Part shown: positions 34,843 through 42,293 of the stretch, one piece after another | Layout of the letters: each line of letters starts with the position of its first letter | Position numbering within the stretch: the stretch's first letter is position 1 | Assembly: GCA_046726375.1 (NCBI GenBank) | Contig: JBKPAJ010000017.1 | Coordinates: 75,000 to 138,999 of the forward strand | Length of the DNA: 64,000 bases | Source of the DNA: DASPWV01 sp046726375 | GTDB taxonomy: Bacteria > Acidobacteriota > Vicinamibacteria > Vicinamibacterales > UBA2999 | Direction: 5' to 3' | Notes under the pieces: model-generated | The model's input: only the letters and a program-made list of their open reading frames with translations | The model's database searches: none | What the model was told of the DNA's origin: nothing | Program-made: the position numbers and the translations under genes

Positions 34843-35411
34843 GATGCTTTTGCGACCTTGACGAGCGCGGGCCTGAGCAATCGATCCCTCAACTTGTAGC
34901 CCTTCGCAAACTCGGCCACCACCTCGCCCTCGCGCGCGTCGGGCGTCTCTTCGTACGAAACGGCCTGGTGCAGATTGGGATCGAAGTCAGCGCCGAGTGC
35001 ATCGATCGGCGTCACGCCGCGCTTGCGCATCAGTTCGGAGAGCTGACGATGAATCAGCTCGACACCGGCGCGATACGCCTGTGCCTCCGGCGGCGCGTCG
35101 GCTTTGAGCGCGCGCTCGAAGTCGTCCATGATGCCGAGGATGTCGGTGAGGACGTCAGCCGCGGCCCACTCCGTGTGCTCGCGGCGCTCACGTTCGACGC
35201 GCTTACGATAGTTGTCGAACTCGGCGGTTTTTCTGAGCAATCGATCGTAATAGTCATCGCGTTCGCCGCGCGTGCGCGCCAGCTCGTCGACGGCGCTATC
35301 CACGGTCTGGCTCTCGCCGCGATCAACTGATGGATCCACTTCGCCCGCGGCAACCGACGCAGCAGCGTCGGCCGAGGACGAAATCGGCTCGTTTGTGTCG
35401 TTCTGGCTCAT
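34839..35411 (-). CDS. grpE: Nucleotide exchange factor GrpE
   Basis: 190 residues from ATG 35411; an upstream extension overlaps hrcA. Disordered acidic N-terminus, long helix (ELARTRGERDDYYDRLLRKTAEFDNYRKRVERE), then the GRPE domain with GVTPIDALGADFDPNLHQAV and a C-terminal EFAKGYKLRDRLLRPALV signature. One base separates it from the hrcA stop. Confidence 0.95.
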   Translation of the reverse strand: MSQNDTNEPISSSADAAASVAAGEVDPSVDRGESQTVDSAVDELARTRGERDDYYDRLLRKTAEFDNYRKRVERERREHTEWAAADVLTDILGIMDDFERALKADAPPEAQAYRAGVELIHRQLSELMRKRGVTPIDALGADFDPNLHQAVSYEETPDAREGEVVAEFAKGYKLRDRLLRPALVKVAKAS

Positions 35412-35412
35412 T

Positions 35413-36465
35413 TCAATTGACGTTGCGAAGAACGTGCCCGACTGCCTGCGCGGCGCCTTCGACGGCGCTGATCGCGCGCGAGTAGCGCATGCGTGTTGGC
35501 CCGAGCACGCCCACCATCCCGGTACTGCGTCCATCGAAATATGTGGACGCGATCAGGCTGAACGGACGCAGCTCCGGATCGTAATGTTCCGCCCCGATGA
35601 CGACCGTGATGCCCGGCCCGTCGATATATTCGTTGAGCAGCCGCACCAGCCGCTGCTTTTCTTCGATCATGCGCAGCAGCGCGCGCAGTGTCGCCATCGG
35701 CAATCCGCTGGCGCTGACGACGCCGTCGAGCAACGTGGACGCGCCGTCGATGCAGACGGAACTCGGGTTTTCGAGGTTCTCGAGCGTTCGGCTCGCGAGA
35801 CGCAAGGCAAGCCCGAGCAGCTGATCGTACAGCGATCGCTCTTCGCGCAAGCGTTCGAGGATGCCGTCGCGCACTTCGTCCAGCGTCAGACCTGAGAACT
35901 CGGAATTGAGGAAATTGGCGGCCTGCACCAGCTCCGACGGATTCACGGTTTCGCCGATGTCGACCGCCTTCTGCGCGACCTGATTGCCGCCAGTGACGAC
36001 CACGACGAGGATGCGGGTATCGCTGATCGGGACAAAGTCGATCCGCTGAAAAATCGCCTTCGAGTTTGCCGGCGAGATCGCAAATCCGACCTGACGCGAT
36101 GCCTCCGACAGGATGTGCGACGCCGTCGAGAGCAGTTCGTCGATCAGCGGCCCGTCGCCCGCCTGCTGGCGCACACGCGCCTCGACGGCCGACGCATCTT
36201 TGCTCGCGCGCTTTGCCTCGAGCAGTAGGTCGACGTAGAAGCGATAGCCGAGATCCGTGGGGACGCGTCCCGCTGATGTGTGCGGCTGCCAGACGTAGCC
36301 CATCTCTTCGAGCTGCGCGAGGATGTTGCGAATAGTCGCCGACGAAACCGCGAGGCCAGCTCTGCGGGTGAGCGATGCCGATGCGACAGGCACACCGGTT
36401 TCGATGTATTCGCGGATGAGCGCGGCCAGAATACGCCGCGTACGCTCGGACAACGAAGGCGTCAT
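35413..36465 (-). CDS. hrcA: Heat-inducible transcription repressor HrcA
   Basis: 350 residues. N-terminal winged helix (LSERTRRILAALIREYIETG, SSATIRNILAQLEEMGYVWQPHTSAGRVPTD is the recognition block, cited here only in part) and the C-terminal GAF-like dimer domain. HrcA binds CIRCE and needs GroEL to fold. A CIRCE-like inverted repeat overlaps its own start codon, so the operon is autoregulated. Confidence 0.95.
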   Translation of the reverse strand: MTPSLSERTRRILAALIREYIETGVPVASASLTRRAGLAVSSATIRNILAQLEEMGYVWQPHTSAGRVPTDLGYRFYVDLLLEAKRASKDASAVEARVRQQAGDGPLIDELLSTASHILSEASRQVGFAISPANSKAIFQRIDFVPISDTRILVVVVTGGNQVAQKAVDIGETVNPSELVQAANFLNSEFSGLTLDEVRDGILERLREERSLYDQLLGLALRLASRTLENLENPSSVCIDGASTLLDGVVSASGLPMATLRALLRMIEEKQRLVRLLNEYIDGPGITVVIGAEHYDPELRPFSLIASTYFDGRSTGMVGVLGPTRMRYSRAISAVEGAAQAVGHVLRNVN

Positions 36466-36491
36466 TAGCAGTCGGAACCCTAGAGTGCTAG
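36465..36491. promoter_or_regulatory. CIRCE operator at the hrcA start
   Basis: Plus strand: TTAGCAGTC - GGAACCCTA - GAGTGCTAG. The consensus is TTAGCACTC-N9-GAGTGCTAA, so 16 of 18 arm positions match with the exact 9-nt spacer. The first base is the A of the hrcA ATG (minus strand). Bound HrcA would cover the transcription start and the start codon. Confidence 0.85.
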
Positions 36492-36496
36492 AAAAA

Positions 36497-36502
36497 AGTA
36501 TA
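36497..36502 (-). promoter_or_regulatory. -10 TATACT of the hrcA operon
   Basis: Minus-strand TATACT, immediately upstream of the CIRCE. Transcription would start inside the CIRCE. No clear -35. GTGCTA...TAGCAC around it also forms a short stem. Confidence 0.6.
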
Positions 36503-36519
36503 GCACGCGGATTTCGGCG

Positions 36520-37425
36520 CTATTCGGTTCGAAGCACCTCGGCCGGCGTGCGTTGCAGGGCACGTCGGGCAGGGAAAAGGCGGCAGCCGCTGTGACCTCA
36601 GAAGCAGAAGGGACGTCAGCACGACGGTTTTCGGGTCCCGCGCCGGCACTTCGTAGAGAAGGGTTTCCAGGCCCCGGGTCGCGGCGAAACTCGCACCGGC
36701 GCCCAGGACGACGCCCACGGCCGCCGTGACGACCCCCTGTCGTAGCACCAGACGCAGCAAGGAGCCAGGTTCGGCGCCAATAGCGGCGCGGATGGCAAGC
36801 TCGCGTGAGCGTGCCGACGCCGCGGTGGCGCTCACACCGTAAAAGCCGACGGTTGCCAGAATCAGCGCGAGCGCGGCGAGCGCGAACAGCATCCCGGTCA
36901 TCGCTCGCTGCCGATCGGTCGAGCCGTGCACCATCGCGCTCGTCGTTTGGATGTCGCGCGCGGGTCGCTGCGGATCGACTTCCGCAACGACACGTTCGAC
37001 CGCCCGAGCGCGCGCGCGAGGATCGCCATCGACGAGGACGAAGAAGCCGGCGAAGCTCCACGCGGTTTGGGCGTAGGGCGAATACATCTGCGGGATCGGT
37101 TTCGTTCACGGCCAGGGGCTGGAAGCGGTTTGTCGTCCACGGCATAGCGGCGCGTCGCACGCATGTCGCCCATTGGTGCGTAGGCGCCCATGGCGGCCTG
37201 CCGGACGCCGGGTAGCGAACGAAGCCGCTCCGTGACGGCGTTTGCGAAACGGACGCGATCGCTCGCCTCGCGATAAGGCGCCATCGGTAGGACCACACCA
37301 AACGTGAGAACACCTTCGGTGCGGAAGCCGGGATCGACCGCCGCCAGGCACGCGGCGCTTTGCAACATCAGGCCCGCAACCACCAGCAACACGAGGGCGG
37401 CGGCCGCAAACGCTCTGGTATGCAT
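36520..37425 (-). pseudogene. Decayed ADOP-family permease (C-terminal half, three frames)
   Basis: Pieces in order on the minus strand. Piece 1 (37425 to about 37110): LVLLVVAGLMLQSAACLAAVDPGF, the mid-protein helix and following loop. Piece 2 in another frame (about 37087 to 36600): YSPYAQTAW, then the FtsX helices (MTGMLFALAALALILATVGFYGVSA, split). Piece 3 in a third frame (about 36600 to 36520): FPARRALQRTPAEVLRTE and a stop, the exact ADOP C-terminus. The N-terminal half and about 100 residues between pieces 1 and 2 are missing. The left break coincides with an 11-bp tandem repeat. Confidence 0.85.
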
Positions 37426-37439
37426 CCCAAACGTCCTGC

Positions 37440-37526
37440 CGGCGTCCCATCTGCGTCCTATCTGCGTCCTATCTGCGTTCTATCTGCGTTTCATCGGCGT
37501 CCATCTGCGTTCCATCTGCGTCCTAA
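37440..37526. repeat. Eight-unit tandem repeat, 11 bp (CTGCGTCCTAT)
   Basis: Units start at 37440, 37451, 37462, 37473, 37484, 37495 (10 bp), 37505 and 37516, varying at one or two positions. Eleven bp is one helical turn, so identical faces are phased. The last unit contains the stop codon (37523-37525) of the amidohydrolase gene. Confidence 0.9.
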
Positions 37527-38845
37527 CCAAACGCCCGCGCCGCAAGCGCCTCGGCTTCGCGGCGCGCCTCGTCGGCAATGAGGGACGCATCCTCGCGTGT
37601 CAGACGGAAATCGTCGACGAGGATCTCGCCGTCCACGATCGTGGTACGGACATCGGTCGGACGGGCGGAGTAGACGAGCGCCGAGAATGGGTCGGGACTC
37701 GTGGCGAGATGCGCGCGATCGCGATCGACGATGATCAGGTCGGCGCGTTTGCCGATCGCGATCGATCCAAGCTCGTCCTGGAGGCCGAGCGCGCGTGCAC
37801 CCTCGCGCGTCGCCATCGCCAGCACGTCGCGCGCGCCGAGTACGCCCGGGCGGCGTCGCGCGGCTTGCAACGTCGCGGCCAGGCGCATTTCGGCAAACAT
37901 GTCGAGCTGGTTGTTGCACGCCGCACCGTCGGCGCCGAGGGACACGGATATACCGCGTGCGCGCATCTCGACGACTGGCGCGATGCCCGATCCGAGCTTC
38001 AGATTCGAGCCCGGGCAATGCGAAACCTTGACCTGACGTTCCGCGAGAACCGCCTGTTCGCTGTCATCCACCCATACGCAGTGCGCGAGACATAGGCGCG
38101 GTGACGCCAGGCCAAGGTCGTCAAAGTAAGCGACGTTGCTGCGGCCAGTCATCGCTCGGACGAGCGCGATCTCGTCGCGATTCTCCGACGCATGGGTGTG
38201 GACGAGAAGGTCACGCGCGTGCGACAGACGTCCGACTTCTTCGAGCAGTTGGCGGGAGCACGACACGGCGAAGCGCGGCGCGAAAGCGGCCCGCAGGCGG
38301 CCGTTGGCACGGCCATGCCAGCGTGCCGCGAGCGCCAGGCTTTCGTCGACCGATGCCCGTGTCGCTTCCAGAAGCCGTTTGGGGACTTCGGCGTCCGAAT
38401 CGAGCATGCACTTGCCGACAACCGCGCGCATGCCCGTTGGTTCGAGCGCCTCGAACACGGCATCGGTGTCGTGCACCGTTTCCATCGTGAGCGCAGTCGT
38501 GGTGCCGCCCAACAGCAGCTCAGCGGACGCCAGCCGCGTGGCAGCGCGCAGTGACGCCGGCGTGTGCGCCGCCTCCATCGGCCAGACGCGTTGCTTGAGC
38601 CATTCGAGCAGCGCCAGATCGTCGGCGTAGCCGCGAAAGAGCGTCTGGCACAGATGAAGATGAGTGTGGATGAATCCGGGGAGCAGGTAATTGCCCGCCG
38701 CGTTGATCGTCCGCTCGGCACGCGCGTTGCCTGCGTTGCCGACCGCGGCGATGCGGCCGCTTGCAATCAACACGTCGCCCTCGATCACATCGAGCGCGTC
38801 GTTCATGGTGAGGATTGTGGCGTTACGAACTAAGAGAGAGTGCAC
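37523..38845 (-). CDS. Amidohydrolase (SAH/guanine deaminase-like, ATZ/TRZ group)
   Basis: 440 residues from GTG 38845 (the upstream codons are simple repeat). Metal site HTHLHL (about 62-67), then HTHASEN, LAHCVWVDDSE, SHCPGSNLKLGSGIAPV and GADGAACNNQLD, which place it in the MtaD/TrzA group of aminohydrolases (5'-methylthioadenosine/SAH deaminase, guanine- or 8-oxoguanine deaminase). Substrate cannot be fixed by eye. Its neighbour XdhC suggests purine turnover. Confidence 0.8.
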   Translation of the reverse strand: MHSLLVRNATILTMNDALDVIEGDVLIASGRIAAVGNAGNARAERTINAAGNYLLPGFIHTHLHLCQTLFRGYADDLALLEWLKQRVWPMEAAHTPASLRAATRLASAELLLGGTTTALTMETVHDTDAVFEALEPTGMRAVVGKCMLDSDAEVPKRLLEATRASVDESLALAARWHGRANGRLRAAFAPRFAVSCSRQLLEEVGRLSHARDLLVHTHASENRDEIALVRAMTGRSNVAYFDDLGLASPRLCLAHCVWVDDSEQAVLAERQVKVSHCPGSNLKLGSGIAPVVEMRARGISVSLGADGAACNNQLDMFAEMRLAATLQAARRRPGVLGARDVLAMATREGARALGLQDELGSIAIGKRADLIIVDRDRAHLATSPDPFSALVYSARPTDVRTTIVDGEILVDDFRLTREDASLIADEARREAEALAARAFG

Positions 38846-38849
38846 TGCA

Positions 38850-38915
38850 GCTCTCGCACCCGGCGCACGCGCCGCACCTGGCGCACCCAACGCGCCTATC
38901 GCACCTCAGGCACCT
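38850..38915. repeat. GGTGCGATAGGCGC-type simple repeats
   Basis: On the minus strand, short units such as AGGTGCGATAGGCGCG, GGGTGCGCCAGGTGCGG and CGTGCGCCGGGTGCG run between XdhC and the amidohydrolase. The XdhC stop codon (38896-38898) is the TAG inside GCGATAGGCG. Confidence 0.65.
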
Positions 38916-39735
38916 GTAACTTCGGCATCCAGCGGAGAGACGCCCCTGCCACGGCTTCGCGCTTGCCGCGGCGCACGGCGATGAGCTCGGCGACGATCGC
39001 GACGGCAATTTCCTGAGGCGTGACGGCGCCGATGTCGAGGCCGATCGGCGCGTGAATGTGCTCGAGCTGATCGACTCGCATGCCTTCTTCCACCAGCACA
39101 TCGTAAATGCGCTTGACCTTGGCGCGGCTGCCGATCAGCCCGAGATAGCGGAGCCGCTGGGATGCGAGCGCGCGCAGCGCGTCGAGGTCGTGCCGGTGGC
39201 CGCGCGTGACGATGACCGCGTAGGCCGAAGCCGGAAGCGTGGTGCGCGCGAGCCACGACGGAATATCGTCCACGACGATGCTGGTGGCGTCGGGAAAGCG
39301 CTCGCGATTCGCGAACTTCTCACGATCGTCGATGACGTGAACCTGGAAGCCGGCCTCGTGCGCGACCCGCCCCACAAACTGTCCGACATGTCCGGCACCA
39401 AAGACATAGACAGCAGGCGAGGGCTCGATCGGCTCGACGAATATCTCCATCTGACCGCCGCAGATGAGTCCCGATTCCGCCGCGAAGTCGTCCGCAAGCT
39501 CGTAACGGACGGTGCAGGGCTTCCGCGATTTGATTGCCTCGCGCGCTTTCCACAGCGCTTCGTTCTCGTAGCAGCCGCCGCCGATGGTGCCAACGGTGTG
39601 GCCGTCGCTGTAGACGAGCATCTTCGCGCCAACACGTTGCGGTGTGGACCCGTTGGCGGAAACGATGGTGACGAGGGCGACTTCTTCGCCGTTTTTGAGG
39701 GCTTCGCCCAACGCGGCGAAAACTTCGTGGTTCAC
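38896..39735 (-). CDS. xdhC: XdhC/CoxI family molybdoenzyme maturation factor
   Basis: 279 residues. N-terminal XdhC/CoxI domain (VALVTIVSANGSTPQRVGAKM, GTIGGGCYENE with the conserved Cys, GLICGGQMEIFVEP) and a C-terminal Rossmann domain (VYVFGAGHVGQFVGR, VTRGHRHDLDALR, YLGLIGSRAKVKRI). These proteins insert sulfurated Mo cofactor into xanthine dehydrogenase-type enzymes. No such enzyme is in the window. GTG start seven bases after a TATAAT. Confidence 0.88.
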   Translation of the reverse strand: MNHEVFAALGEALKNGEEVALVTIVSANGSTPQRVGAKMLVYSDGHTVGTIGGGCYENEALWKAREAIKSRKPCTVRYELADDFAAESGLICGGQMEIFVEPIEPSPAVYVFGAGHVGQFVGRVAHEAGFQVHVIDDREKFANRERFPDATSIVVDDIPSWLARTTLPASAYAVIVTRGHRHDLDALRALASQRLRYLGLIGSRAKVKRIYDVLVEEGMRVDQLEHIHAPIGLDIGAVTPQEIAVAIVAELIAVRRGKREAVAGASLRWMPKLQVPEVR

Positions 39736-39742
39736 TACGTGA

Positions 39743-39748
39743 ATTATA
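39743..39748 (-). promoter_or_regulatory. -10 TATAAT seven bases before the XdhC start
   Basis: Minus-strand TATAAT-N7-GTG, consensus hexamer, no Shine-Dalgarno possible. Confidence 0.55.
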
Positions 39749-39769
39749 CGGGCGGGCGGGCTGATGGCG

Positions 39770-39900
39770 CTGGTGAGGCTGGTCAGCCAGGTGGGGGGCA
39801 GGTACGGCAGGGTAGGGGATTACCCAGATTGCTGAATCTGGGTAACGGCCGCCGCGCCGCACCCACTTGCCTTACGCGCCCGCCCTACCTGCCCTACCAG
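39770..39900. repeat. GGCAGGTAGGGCAGG-type repeats and a small hairpin
   Basis: Contains AGGTGGGGGGCAGGTACGGCAGGGTAGG (words broken here), a hairpin ACCCAGATT-GCTG-AATCTGGGT (about 39823-39844), and on the minus strand GGTAGGGCAGGTAGGGCGGG. The PBP gene stop (39894-39896) is the first TAG of that repeat. Confidence 0.7.
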
Positions 39901-42293
39901 CGATGCAGCTCGCACACCGACAGCGGCTCCGTCCCCGCCAGAAACGCCTCGCTCGTCACGCGCGGGCACGTGGGTGTCGCGAGCTGTCCGGTGTCCTTGT
40001 CGATCTCAACGAAACTGATCCCCTCCGGCGCCTCGAAGCTGCGATTGCCGTGGCCCGCCAGGGCGCGCTTCATGAAGTCGGTCCAAACCGGCAGCGCCGC
40101 TTGTGTGCCACTCAGACCAAGCGGCGTGTTGTCGTCGAACCCGACCCAGACGACGGTCAAGAGCTCCGGCGTGAATCCGACGAACCAGGCGTCGCGCAGA
40201 TCGTTGGTCGTCCCCGATTTTCCCGCCGCGTCGAGCGAAAAGCCGTTGCCGCGCGCGCTCGCGCCGGTGCCCTCGTTGAGCACGCTCCGCATCATGTTGG
40301 TGACGAGGAACGTGCTGGTCGCGCGCGCCACCGTTGGACCGGACTCTTCCTTCGGCACGAACGAATCCTCGCCGCTTGCGATGCGCGCGACCGCGCGCAG
40401 CGGCCGGATGCTGCCGCCATTTGAGAACAACGTGTACGCCGTGGCCACTTCAATCGGCGTCAGCTCGAACACGCCGAGCGCGATCGAGGGATACGCCTGC
40501 AACGCGCTTTTGCCGACGCGCGTCAGTTTCCACAAGTTGGCAACACGATCGAATCCCGTCTGTTCAGCAACTTTGATCGTCGCGACATTTCTCGAAAGAG
40601 CCAACGCGCGCCGAAGCGTGACTTCGCCGTCGTACTCGTCCTCGTAATTGCGTGGCGTCCATTCCTGTTGGCCGTACGTCCACGTTGTCGGCTCATCCCA
40701 CACCATCGTCGCCGGGGTCAGGTCCGCATGGCCTTCTTGCGCGGCTTTTTCGAAGGCGGCGAGATAGACAAATGGCTTGAACGTGGATCCCGGCTGGCGG
40801 CGCGCCGCGCTCGCGCGATTGAATTGCGACTGGTTGTACGAACGGCCGCCGACGAGCGCGAGAATCTCGCCGCTCCGCGGATCAACGGCGACGAGCGCCG
40901 CTTGTGCACGCTGCGCCGGCCGTTTTCGGCGCCTGGAAAGGATGTCGTCCACGCGCGCCATACCCTCGCGCACGGCATCCTGTGCGTAGCGCTGCAGGTT
41001 GAGATCCAGCGTCGTAAACACGTCGAGCGCACCCGGCCGTTGCGTGATGCCTGGGAAGCTGGTCTGCAGTTCCTCGCTCAGATAATCGACGAAATAGGGT
41101 GCCTCGTTGTCCACAGAGCGCGTCAACACGGTCACCGGATCGTTCGACGCCCGCTCCGCCGCGTCGACAGTCACGAATGCCGCTTCGGCCATGGCGCGCA
41201 GCACGACGTCGCGCCGCTCCTTCGCGCGCGACCCGAACGGAGAATGCAGCGACGGATTTTGAATCACGCCCGCGATCAGCGCGGCTTCCGACAGCGAGAT
41301 GTTCGACACATCCTTGCCGAAGAAGATCCGCGCCGCCTCGGGCACGCCGTGCACCGCAAACGAACCTCGATTGCCGAGATACACGTCGTTGAGATACAGC
41401 TCGAGAATCTCGTCCTTCGTGGCCTGGGTCTCGAGGATGACCGCCATGAACATCTCGAGTGCCTTGCGGCGGTACGAACTGAGCGAACGTCCACGCGTGC
41501 CGCTTTGCAGCTCTGCATTGAATTCCGCGCTCAGAAAGAACATCCGCGCCAGCTGCTGCGTGATCGTGCTTCGTCCCACCGGGTAGCGGCGATCGCTCGT
41601 CAAATTGGTGAAGATAGCCGCCGCGAGACTGATCGGATCGAGACCAGGATGCGCGTAGAAACGATGATCTTCGATAGCAAGCACGGCCTGCAGCATGCGC
41701 GGAGGGATAGCGGCGAGCGGCACTCGCCTTCGCTTCTCACGCGATCCCGTGACGAGCGCCGTCAGCATCGGCGCATCGAGCGTGACCTCGTCCACGGCAC
41801 GCTTGGCAACTTCCAGACGCTCGAGACGAGCGGGCGGTGGCGGCGGCGCCTTGGCGGCGGGCTTATCACCGGCTTTCGCAGGACGCGCCTGAGGAAAGAC
41901 CACGCGGACGACGCGACCAGCATGATCGCCGCCGCGCGGCAGCACATTAATCACCGCAGGCTCAACCGCAAACTCACCAGGACGGTTGACCCGCGATCGT
42001 TCGGTGTAGCCGATGTCGTTGAGACGTGCGATGAGCTCGGCGGCGCTCATCCCTTGACTAGTGTGAAGCGTCAGCGGGCGCGCAAAAACGCGGGGAATGA
42101 CGCGATCACGCTCGCCGTGCAGCCGCGCCTCGATGAGGCGTGAAAACTGGATGTAGTAATACGTGAGGAACAGCGTAATCAGGAGCGCTGGTCCGCCAAT
42201 CACCAGCAGGAGGAAGAGCCGCCACTTCCCTTTCGGAATCCGGATTCGCCAGCCGCGAATTCGTCTCGGCGTTCGCGGTTTGGCTCTCGCCAT
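39894..42293 (-). CDS. Bifunctional penicillin-binding protein 1 (PBP1b-like)
   Basis: 799 residues: cytoplasmic basic tail, one TM (about 26-50), a UB2H-like region, glycosyltransferase family 51 domain (EDHRFYAHPGLDPISLAAAI, TITQQLARMFFL, YLNDVYLGNRG), then the transpeptidase with SxxK in PGSTFKPF, SRN, and KSGTTNDLRDAW. Polymerises and crosslinks peptidoglycan. A Pro/Ala/Lys insert (APPPPPAR) lies between UB2H and GT51. Starts one base after the bshC stop. Confidence 0.94.
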   Translation of the reverse strand: MARAKPRTPRRIRGWRIRIPKGKWRLFLLLVIGGPALLITLFLTYYYIQFSRLIEARLHGERDRVIPRVFARPLTLHTSQGMSAAELIARLNDIGYTERSRVNRPGEFAVEPAVINVLPRGGDHAGRVVRVVFPQARPAKAGDKPAAKAPPPPPARLERLEVAKRAVDEVTLDAPMLTALVTGSREKRRRVPLAAIPPRMLQAVLAIEDHRFYAHPGLDPISLAAAIFTNLTSDRRYPVGRSTITQQLARMFFLSAEFNAELQSGTRGRSLSSYRRKALEMFMAVILETQATKDEILELYLNDVYLGNRGSFAVHGVPEAARIFFGKDVSNISLSEAALIAGVIQNPSLHSPFGSRAKERRDVVLRAMAEAAFVTVDAAERASNDPVTVLTRSVDNEAPYFVDYLSEELQTSFPGITQRPGALDVFTTLDLNLQRYAQDAVREGMARVDDILSRRRKRPAQRAQAALVAVDPRSGEILALVGGRSYNQSQFNRASAARRQPGSTFKPFVYLAAFEKAAQEGHADLTPATMVWDEPTTWTYGQQEWTPRNYEDEYDGEVTLRRALALSRNVATIKVAEQTGFDRVANLWKLTRVGKSALQAYPSIALGVFELTPIEVATAYTLFSNGGSIRPLRAVARIASGEDSFVPKEESGPTVARATSTFLVTNMMRSVLNEGTGASARGNGFSLDAAGKSGTTNDLRDAWFVGFTPELLTVVWVGFDDNTPLGLSGTQAALPVWTDFMKRALAGHGNRSFEAPEGISFVEIDKDTGQLATPTCPRVTSEAFLAGTEPLSVCELHRW

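Noticed and set aside
36492..36507. GTGCTA...TAGCAC stem as the CIRCE itself
   Set aside because: The arms are in the wrong order and spacing; the true CIRCE is the adjacent TTAGCAGTC-N9-GAGTGCTAG.
37440..37526. CRISPR array
   Set aside because: Contiguous 11-bp units without spacers and no cas genes; it is a tandem repeat.
40668..42143. 491-codon plus-strand frame opposite the PBP gene
   Set aside because: Shadow of the PBP gene with Arg-rich composition.
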